From Acanthamoeba sp. SK_2022b (taxonomy: Eukaryota; Discosea; Longamoebia; Acanthamoebidae), in assembly GCA_027943245.1 (NCBI GenBank), contig JANDJZ010000604.1, positions 1-25,958 of the forward strand: 25,958 nucleotides of DNA. Direction: 5' to 3'. Below the pieces are notes generated by a model that did not search any database, was not told the DNA's origin, and saw only the letters and a program-made list of their open reading frames with translations. A program made the position numbers and the translations under genes. Below are positions 18,840 through 25,958 of the stretch, piece after piece (within the stretch, counting starts at the first letter, position 1; each line of letters starts with the position of its first letter).

Positions 18840-20840
18840 CTAGTTCCAATTCCCTCTATGACAAATCTGACGTTCTTCGGGGCAGAAAAAAAAGGTACCC
18901 AGCATGAGGTTTTTTCTGACCAAGAAAAAAACCATTGACACCAACAGGTCAAACCTTACGGTCGTTGATGGGGAATCTCACCTTGATCATTTCCTTGATC
19001 TTGCATACTTGGCTTTGATGCAGTCACCCTGACAGATCCTTCAGGCTGGGCCACTAGAGCTCATCTTCTGATGCATGAAGAAAGGCCATGTCAATGTTGA
19101 TTGGCTGGATCTTGAGGAAATTGGTGATGGCTAATGTGATGTGTGTCTGTCCTTCAATTAATTCAAAAGGTGTTGAAGTCAATGCACTGCCAACTTGAAA
19201 AGATATTCTGTGCCAAACATGTCCTTCAATGTAATCTCCCATAACAACACTTTGCAACAAATGACAAACATGGTGTACTTGCTCACCCACAGGCTGCCCT
19301 GGTTGTCTTGACAGAGCCAGAGGGCATGGAGCTCTGCAGGGTCAACCTTGGAGTAACAATGTTGGGATTGTCCTGAACAGATCACAAGATTTCCAGCCCA
19401 TGAATGAGGCTCTATGCACAACAAGCCATAATCTCTATGATCAATGAATGGATGGTGTCCTAAATTGGTGATGACCCAATGCACATCAGGTCATCCTTGC
19501 CTGCTTTGATGGGGGAGGTGTCCTCCTGCATGATGTGCACAAGAGGTTCTTTAGAGGTCTTGATGGGTTGGTTTGTGGGTGAACCAACGCACAACAGTAC
19601 CTTATCAGACTTCTTCACATCCTCCTCTTCCTGCTCCACCTCCTTCAGATCAAGCTCCATCTCTCTCTCTTCCTCCCCATCCATGTGCAGTAGCTCTGGC
19701 AACTGATTGGTCTCCTCACCCTTGCCTCCAATTACATCTGGGCTTCCCAGTCCTTCCTTGGCTGTCTCCTGCTCCGCCTACTGCATCTTGTTCTCCATGA
19801 GCTCCCCCACAGAACCCAACCAATGCGCATTGGGTTCACCTACCATTTGGTTGAGCTCTGCATCCAGGTCAACCTCCTTCTCCTCCCTTGCACTCCTGCT
19901 TGGCGCACCCTACAGGCAGCTGAGCCCTTCCAGTGCAGTTGCAAGCTCATCCTTGGTCGCCTTCCTTGCATTGCACATCACCTGCTCTTGCAGGCTGCTT
20001 GGAGAGGTGGCAGTGAGGGAGCAACAACAGGTAGTCATGTTCCTGATGAGGTTGATGTCGCTTGTACTGGGGAGGTACAAAGAAAAACTACCCTTTATAT
20101 TTTGTGGACAACCTCCCCCTTCAAGCCAATCCAGCTGAGCTTGGATAATGGGCTAATCTCTTTGAGCTGCATGAAGCCAGCCTGTTGTCTTCAGACCCAG
20201 TCTGTGATACTGCCATCTTTGATGGACTGTCCCCACACCTTCAACTTGCTGCGCCTCAGGACAGCTCACTGACCTGACTACAAACTGGTGTGCGCCTTGT
20301 GCAGAGCAGAACTGCACCAACTGTAAAAAACTAGTTACCCTTTCTGGGTAGCAGTACATCCAGACAGTGATGAAACAACAGATGACTTCTGGATTGGCAA
20401 AATCATCTCAGTGCAGCGCCAATGTTTGCAAGTGCAATGAAATGATCCAGTCCACATGTACATGTTAAGTACCTTCAACCTTGCCATCATGTACACCAGT
20501 TTTTAGGTTTGCTAAAAAGTGACATTGTTACTTTTTTCTGAACACTCTGTTCTAACAGGCACTGGCTTTATAAACTTGCACTTGGTTATCATGTCATTAT
20601 ATCTATGATTTTATTGAACCTATCTTCCAGTCATTTAGCTTTGTCATTCTCCACCACCTTAGCAATTTACAACCAAAAAAGAGATGGCATCTATTGTGCT
20701 CCTCCTGTCATACATCAGTTGTTTCTTCTCCTTGCTGTAAGGCTGGGTGGTGGTAGTGATTCACCACTGTACTCCAAGGCGGAAGGTGTCGGCCAAGAAA
20801 TATTGCGCTGGCCCGACGGGCTTGCAGTTTTTCTTTAATT
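18840..20840. other. AT-richer block without an intact gene, possible degraded insertion
   Basis: Composition changes visibly here: A- and T-runs, TG/CA-rich text and few CpG, against the CpG-rich flanks. All frames are interrupted. The longest open pieces are two overlapping plus-strand frames (19707-20138 and 19823-20272) and minus-strand pieces at 19179-19484 and 19460-19702, the latter acidic (DGEEEREMELDLKEVEQEEE). None shows a motif I recognise, so I name no function. Minus-strand pieces in successive frames could be remains of one longer decayed ORF. I found no clear terminal repeats or target-site duplication by eye. A 26-base imperfect palindrome sits at 19812-19837. An old transposon, another insertion, or assembly contamination are all possible. 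Confidence 0.5.
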
Positions 20841-20879
20841 TTATTGTTCCCTACCTCGCGTGACCCGGCAAGCACCAGC

Positions 20880-22676
20880 ATGGGGCGGACGCACGGCACC
20901 ACGTGGGCACACTGCCTTCTTTTTATTATTGATCCTCATCAATCTAATTACGTAAAATCTATAACTGCTCGCCACCGTACGCAGGCACGTGCCCGGCCCA
21001 CTGGTGTGTTGTGGCGTAGTGTTGGTTTGTCTCGCCTTCGTCACCTCCGGTGCTTCGGTGGAGCCGGTTCGTGTTTCTCTCCCCTGTCTCTTTTAGTACC
21101 GCTCACTGGCCCTCACTCCACCCCGTGGCTTCGGTGGCGTAGGAGGGCGCCCGCAGTGCCGCGCGAGCAGATGCCAACGAGCTCATCGCCACGCTGCACT
21201 CTGCCGCTGAAAGGTGAGCACGGACGGCCGCGCCCCCACCATGCTGCAAACACTGCTCGCCGCTAAGGTGTTCGTGTGCGTGCGTGTCCGTGTGACCAGA
21301 CGAGGACTGAAGATGCTGCGGTTCAACGATGCCCGCATCGACGAGCTCGTGAAGCAGCCCGTCTACCGCAACTACTCCCTCGTGCTGCTGTTCACCTCGG
21401 ACGACCCCACGTGTGGGCCCTGCCGGTACGCCCACGTCCACACCGCCCAGGTCTCACGTCTATACACACGCACTCGCGCGGCCTCACGCATACGGCATGG
21501 CGCGCATCGTCCCAGCTATGTGGAGGACATGCTGGGCTCGGTCAAGCGAGGCTACGCCGCAGGAGCCGCCAAGAGACACCCCGACCAGCCACCGGTGTTC
21601 TTTGCCGAGCTCTGGCCTCGCACGTCGCCGCTCGCCTATGAGATGGTGCGCGCCAACCACGACCCGAGCCCACGACCCGACCCGGGCTCAAGCTCACCGC
21701 GTGCGTGCCGGCCGCACAGTTTGGTGTGAGGAGCATCCCAGAGGTGGCGTTCGTGGCCAGCGGAGGAGATCGGTGGACGTCGGCCAACCTGGTATTGGCG
21801 TCGCGTGCGGACTTCACCAGCCCCGACCACCTCGCCGCCTGGCTGAGCCGCTTAACCGGCGAGCGCGTACGCGCGCCCGTCATTCTCTCCTCTCCTCCTC
21901 TCGGCCACTGCTCACCATTCCATGCATTCCTCTGCTTGTCAGATCACTGTACCGAGACCGCACTGGATGGTGACCAATGCCGTGCCCCTGGTGGTCATCG
22001 CCCTGTGCATGCTCTTCTTCGCCTACCATTGGCGAGACCTGATCGTGATCTTCCAGATCCCCATGTTCTGGTTCGTCGTCGCCATGGTACGACCATGAAT
22101 CGCTCTCCCTTCCGTTCGCCTTGCTTGCGCGGCTGCACTCGAGGGAGGAGGGCTTACTCTAGACGCTCGCTGTCCGTGCGCGTTCGAACAGTGCGTGTAC
22201 GCGTTCACCATGTCGGGCATGCACTGGAACATGATTCGAGGCGCTCCCCTGGTGGCCCTCACCCCGTCGGGCGGCATTCGGCTGTTCCGTGGCGGCTACG
22301 CGCAGACCGTGGCCGAAGGCCTTATCATGGCCACCTTATGTACTCGCACATAGCTCCCCTGTCCACCTTTTCCCCTGCCCCTCCTCAGCAACCGCACACA
22401 CGACACACGACACACGACACACGACACACGACACACGACACACGACACACGACACACGACACACGACACACGACACGCAACGAAACAGTTATTGGAGGCG
22501 GGGTTACGTGGGTGGCGCTGACGGTGAGCCTGCCGCGAGAGCGGAATCCGGGCAAGCGGGTGCTGCGGTTCTCCTTCCTGGCGGTCACGTGGACCATGAT
22601 ATGGTGCTTGACGACGGTCATCTACACCGTCACCAAGAACCAGGGCTATGGACCCCTCTCCTACGCCCTCTTCTGA
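20880..22676 (+). CDS. OST3: OST3/OST6 (MagT1/TUSC3) subunit of oligosaccharyltransferase
   Basis: Nine exons: 20880-20902, 20985-21066, 21143-21213, 21300-21425, 21516-21645, 21720-21866, 21943-22086, 22192-22339, 22489-22676, phases agree, 352 residues. A signal peptide (PLVCCGVVLVCLAFVTSGAS) leads into a lumenal thioredoxin-like domain with YRNYSLVLLFTS and the redox motif CGPC, then PPVFFAEL and VRSIPEVAFV. Four membrane helices follow, with MHWNMIRGAP between helices 2 and 3, as in the family. The protein is part of the ER complex that moves glycans to Asn; its thioredoxin domain holds acceptor proteins by mixed disulphides. The first exon is short and its ATG is the least certain point. 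Acceptor 21719 was preferred over 21691 because it gives a natural FGVRSIP strand; both keep frame. Confidence 0.85.
22397..22473. repeat. (CACACGA)11 minisatellite in OST3 intron 8
   Basis: Eleven perfect 7-base units lie inside the intron 22340-22488, ending about 15 bases before the acceptor CAG. The unit is not a multiple of three, so length changes would shift frame if the intron were retained. Confidence 0.95.
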
Positions 22677-22877
22677 AGAGACGCCGTGCGACCTTCCCTT
22701 TTTCAGCTTAAAAAATCAGCCAATCCGACGCTTGGGCCAATGGCACGACGATTTATTTTTAGAACCAGTAGAGAAAAAGACGCAGCGCTTGGGGTAATCA
22801 TCACTTGCACATCAGCAGAGCACGCAAGAGCAAGCTACAGCATACCCCACGACACAAACAACCCACCCTAGCAGATA

Positions 22878-23618
22878 ATGATCGAATACAAGCTGGTTGT
22901 AGTGGGCGGCGGCGGAGTGGGCAAGTCGGCCCTGACCATCCAGCTCATCAACCATCAGTTCATGGACGACTACGACCCGACCATCGAGGACTCTTACCGC
23001 AAGCAGGTTGAGATAGACGGACACACCTGCCTGCTCGACATCCTCGACACCGCTGGCCAGGAGGAGTTCAGGTATTGGCCACAATCCACAATTTCGTGCT
23101 GGGAATTAATTACACTTGCAATCGGTTGGTCTTCATGATGGGCTCACTGTCACCTTCGTCTATTCGTGTGGCACAGTGCGATGAGGGACCAGTATATGAG
23201 AACTGGTCAGGGCTTCTTGTGCGTCTACTCCATCACCTCGGCCTCGTCGTTTGAGGAGATCAGCGTCTTCCGCGAGCAGATACTTCGGGTGAAGGAGGAG
23301 GAGAAGGTGCCGATGGTCCTGGTGGGCAACAAGTGCGACCTCGAGGACAGTCGCACTGTGGCGACTAGCCAGGGCGCCGACTTGGCCAAGTCCTTTGGCT
23401 GCTCCTTTATCGAATCGTCGGCCAAGTCCCGCATCAATGTCGAGCAGGCGTTCTTCGAGCTGGTGCGAGCCATCCGCCAGTCGGTCGAGGGCACGGAGGT
23501 GGACAAGAACAAGAAGAAGCGGAAGGACGGCAAGTCGAGCCCGGGCATGAGCTCCCTGCGGCGCATGAAGAGCCTGGGCAAGCTGGGCGGAGGCAAGGAG
23601 CAGTGCACACTCTTTTGA
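22878..23618 (+). CDS. RAS: Ras GTPase
   Basis: Two exons, 22878-23071 and 23177-23618, give 211 residues. The P-loop is GGGGVGKS, the effector loop [12 protein letters not shown] is identical to classical Ras, and [12 protein letters not shown] and ESSAK complete the GTPase core. Gln61 is kept. The second residue is Ile (MIEYKL). The protein is longer than human Ras at the C-terminus, with a Lys/Arg-rich hypervariable region ([24 protein letters not shown]) and the CAAX box CTLF. Phe or Leu at the last position normally directs geranylgeranylation. It resembles the Ras subfamily of Dictyostelium and Acanthamoeba, which control chemotaxis, macropinocytosis and growth. The single intron interrupts the codon after the switch II glutamates. 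The start ATG is the only one in frame before the P-loop. Confidence 0.95.
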
Positions 23619-23978
23619 TCCTACCATGTCATGCCCCTGTAGCACATAACCGTTATTTATTTTTGTACAGTTCATCACTATAAACTCGCTTTCACCTTAA
23701 CGTTCACGGCCAGCTTGCCACAAGGCTCAGCGGGGGGAGACAGCTGCACTATGTACAGCTGTGGAGAGAGAGAGAGAGAGAGAAAGCGTTCGGCACGCCG
23801 CTTGTACTCCCCTTCATCACACCAACGTGAGCCTGACATTAACTCCTAAATCCGTTGTGTTACGGCGAGGGCGCCTTCTCTTGTTTTTGTAACGGTCTCT
23901 TACCAAATGTGTACGCCGCACGTTACTATGAAGTGTATGCAGCACATTCCTATAACTGTCTGACGACGGAGGAGGGGC
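23619..23978. other. Convergent 3' region between Ras and the TFIIIC subunit gene
   Basis: 360 bases separate the two facing stop codons. An AT-rich part follows Ras directly (TTATTTATTTTTGT at 23653-23666), likely its polyadenylation region. An (AG)n run lies at about 23764-23783. I see no gene. Confidence 0.5.
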
Positions 23979-24325
23979 TCAGAGGATGGTCTGGTTCAAG
24001 AGGAGGCCGTGGAGCAGACCGGCGGTGGTGCCGGAGAGGAGCCACCCCGAGGCCGGCAGATTTGGGTTCCACTTGACGCGCTGCACGGCAACCCGAGGAT
24101 CGGGGAACTTCCTCACCTCGCCCTCGACGCCGCCCTCCCCGCTCGACGTCGACGTCGCTGGCGATGGCTCGACGGCCGCCACCTCTGGTTTTGCGGCGTC
24201 CTCGTGCGGCAGCGAACGCAGTGTGACCACTTCCGACGTTGATGGCACGAACGCCTGGCCGTGGGTCAGGCTGGTGAGCGAGACCTGCAGCGCCACGATC
24301 TCCTTCGGCCGATAGAGACTCTGTT

Positions 24326-24405
<80 letters not shown>

Positions 24406-25958
24406 CGTGTGAGGAGAGCAGCCCCGGGTGGGCGGAGGGCTTGGCTGACGCCCGGGGGCGTACCTTGGTGGAGGCCATGATCTTGGGCGAGAGCGGGAGC
24501 ACCTTGACGCTGCCGTCGGCCGACGACGAAGCCAACTGGTTCAACCAATACGAGCCGTCCAAGTACTGCAGCAAAACGACGACAGATGTGAGTACACCCG
24601 TTTCGTGAAGGAAGAGACGAGCGATGGATGACCTACCCACACCATGGCGTCGTGGTAGCGGAAGATCTTCGAGGCGAGGTCGTTCGGTGTGAAATGGCGG
24701 ATCGTGTGGTCGTCGCAGCAGAACACGATATTGGGGTAGTCCCCGCCCATCCACTTCACGTCCACGATCCACCCTGTACGTGCGTGCGCGCAGGCCGGCG
24801 GGGGAGGTGAGCACGTGTGTCGACACAAAAAACAACGCAGATGTGGAGGAGCTCGGCGCACCGCCTCCGGCCATGTGCGAGTAGAGGGGCGCGAAGGGAT
24901 CGTGCGTGTCCCAGAACTTGAGGTAGCCGCCCTGGCCGCACGACAGGAAGACGTTGGGGCTGCTCGAGTCCCACACCACGCCCTGCACCGCTCGCTTGTA
25001 GGCACGGCTGCACATCATCGGCCGCGCCTCCGAGCCCTCCCCGCCGACCTGCCACACGGCGATGTGGCCTGCGCAATGGCGCAGGGGACCGCCCACCCAC
25101 GAACGCATGAGCAGGCCGTCCACCGCCAGCTGCGCATGGGAGCGGGCCAGTGAGAGGCATACCGTCGGAATAGCCGGTGAGCAGGAACTGGTGGTGGCCG
25201 TGGGGAGACCAGTTGACCGAGGTGACGTTGCTCGCGTTCAGCTTGTACTCGGCTACGGGCGTGAGCCGCACGAAGACGGGCGAGGCGCCCTGGGCGAGGC
25301 TGGCCGGGTGGGGCACGGAGAAGATCTTGACCGAACCGTCGGCAAAGGCCGCCGCCAGGAGGCCCAGTCGGGGCAGCTCGCCCTCGACGGCGGCCGGCTG
25401 CTCGGGCAAGTCCCACGTCGACGCGCGCGAGGGGCACCACTTGAGGTCCCACACGGCGGCTCCCTCGTGGAGGATGCCCATCGCCATCACCGGCCGCTGC
25501 GGGGCCTCGTCGGCGGCGGCGCCCTCTTCGACCGACGGCCACCCCGAGTCCTGCAGCGTGCCCATACTCCAGATCTGGATGATGCCCTTACCCACGTATC
25601 TGTTCCACGCCAAAAATAATTATTATTCCTTGTCAAAAAATTAAAATATATCTTAAAATAATGATTTATAAAATTAAAAATGAACGAAACGTGCGTGAGT
25701 CATGCTCAGCGGTCGGCGTGGGAATGCGCACCGCTTGCCGAGGATGTGTGTCTCGGAGGGCGAGGCGTGGGCGGACACGGCGGCGAACTGGGAGTGCGGG
25801 TGGACGGCCGAGCGGGTGGGACACCAGTCGATGGCCCACACGGGGCCGCCGGTGTTCATCACCGTCTCGGCCCACTGCCGTCGGCCCCGGTCGCTCGACC
25901 TCCGCTGCGCGACGGAGCCAAACAGCCCCAGCGTGTGGTATCGGAGGCCGGCAGAAGC
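23979..25958 (-). CDS. GTF3C2: TFIIIC WD-repeat subunit (GTF3C2 / TFC6-like), N-terminus beyond the window
   Basis: Six exons are visible: 25958(edge)-25732, 25599-25163, 25068-24862, 24773-24637, 24565-24464, 24320-23979, in phase, 483 residues up to the stop. The first visible exon is open to the edge. The order of blocks follows the family: GGPVWAIDWCPTR, GKGIIQIWSMGTLQ, GAAVWDLKWCPS, LPRLGLLAAAFADGSVKIF then SVPHP, SVNWSPHGHHQFLLTGYSDG, GGYLKFWDTHDPFAPL, ASSSADGSVK, and the last RVKWNPN then ASGWLLSGTTAGLLHG. These are WD40 blades of the propeller in the B-box-binding half of TFIIIC, which recruits TFIIIB to tRNA genes for RNA polymerase III. An acidic Ser/Thr-rich insert (about residues 405-440 of the visible part) lies before the last blade. 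A CA microsatellite fills the last intron. Confidence 0.85.
24329..24402. repeat. (AC)37 microsatellite in the last intron of the TFIIIC subunit gene
   Basis: Thirty-seven AC units lie inside the intron 24321-24463 (GT on the coding strand). They end nine bases from the 3' acceptor on the coding strand, so they occupy the region where a polypyrimidine tract would be. Confidence 0.95.

Noticed and set aside
23950..24402. Poly-Cys/Val open frame over the (AC)n tract
   Set aside because: Microsatellite artefact in an intron of the TFIIIC subunit gene.
1..25958. tRNA or rRNA genes, CRISPR arrays, bacterial operons
   Set aside because: I looked for cloverleaf-like and spaced-repeat patterns and found none; the tandem repeats lack spacers, and the splice structure is eukaryotic.

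Overview
This is an intron-dense, GC-rich protist nuclear window, most likely from an Acanthamoeba-like amoebozoan. The evidence is the gene set (Ras, Rab11-type GTPase, membrin, OST3, TFIIIC subunit), short introns of mostly about 50 to 110 nt, very compact spacing with alternating strands, and a Ras protein of amoebozoan type. I rebuilt the genes by splicing across frames. Ten of the twelve larger genes were modelled end to end or to the window edge with every intron phase agreeing, and 86 introns were placed.

Layout, left to right: the N-terminus of an unknown gene (minus, runs off the left edge); an 11-exon nucleotide-sugar/triose-phosphate transporter family gene (minus); an 18-exon gene for a secreted protein that alternates folate-receptor-like cysteine-rich domains with filamin-type Ig repeats (minus); a Rab11-like GTPase (plus); a divergent mitochondrial-carrier-like protein (plus); the Golgi SNARE membrin (minus); a small twin-CX9C protein resembling COA4 (plus); a universal stress protein family gene (minus); a 26-exon gene of about 983 residues that joins PX, C2, C2 and an LCAT/PDAT-type acyltransferase or phospholipase domain (plus); a DXD glycosyltransferase with two frameshifts and no recognisable N-terminus, probably a pseudogene or carrying sequence errors (minus); a roughly 2-kb AT-richer block without an intact gene; an OST3/OST6 oligosaccharyltransferase subunit (plus); a Ras GTPase (plus); and a GTF3C2-like TFIIIC WD-repeat subunit that runs off the right edge (minus).

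Many of the products work in the endomembrane system (nucleotide-sugar import, N-glycosylation, Golgi SNARE, Rab11-type recycling, lipid acyl transfer), but nothing shows that the clustering is functional. The most unusual items are the cytosolic PX-C2-C2-LCAT enzyme and the secreted folate-receptor-like/filamin chimera. Other notable signals are a strong preference for GTAC 5' splice sites (43 of 86 modelled introns), 3' splice sites preceded by poly-G, and tandem repeats confined to introns, including a 58-nt alternating purine-pyrimidine tract.
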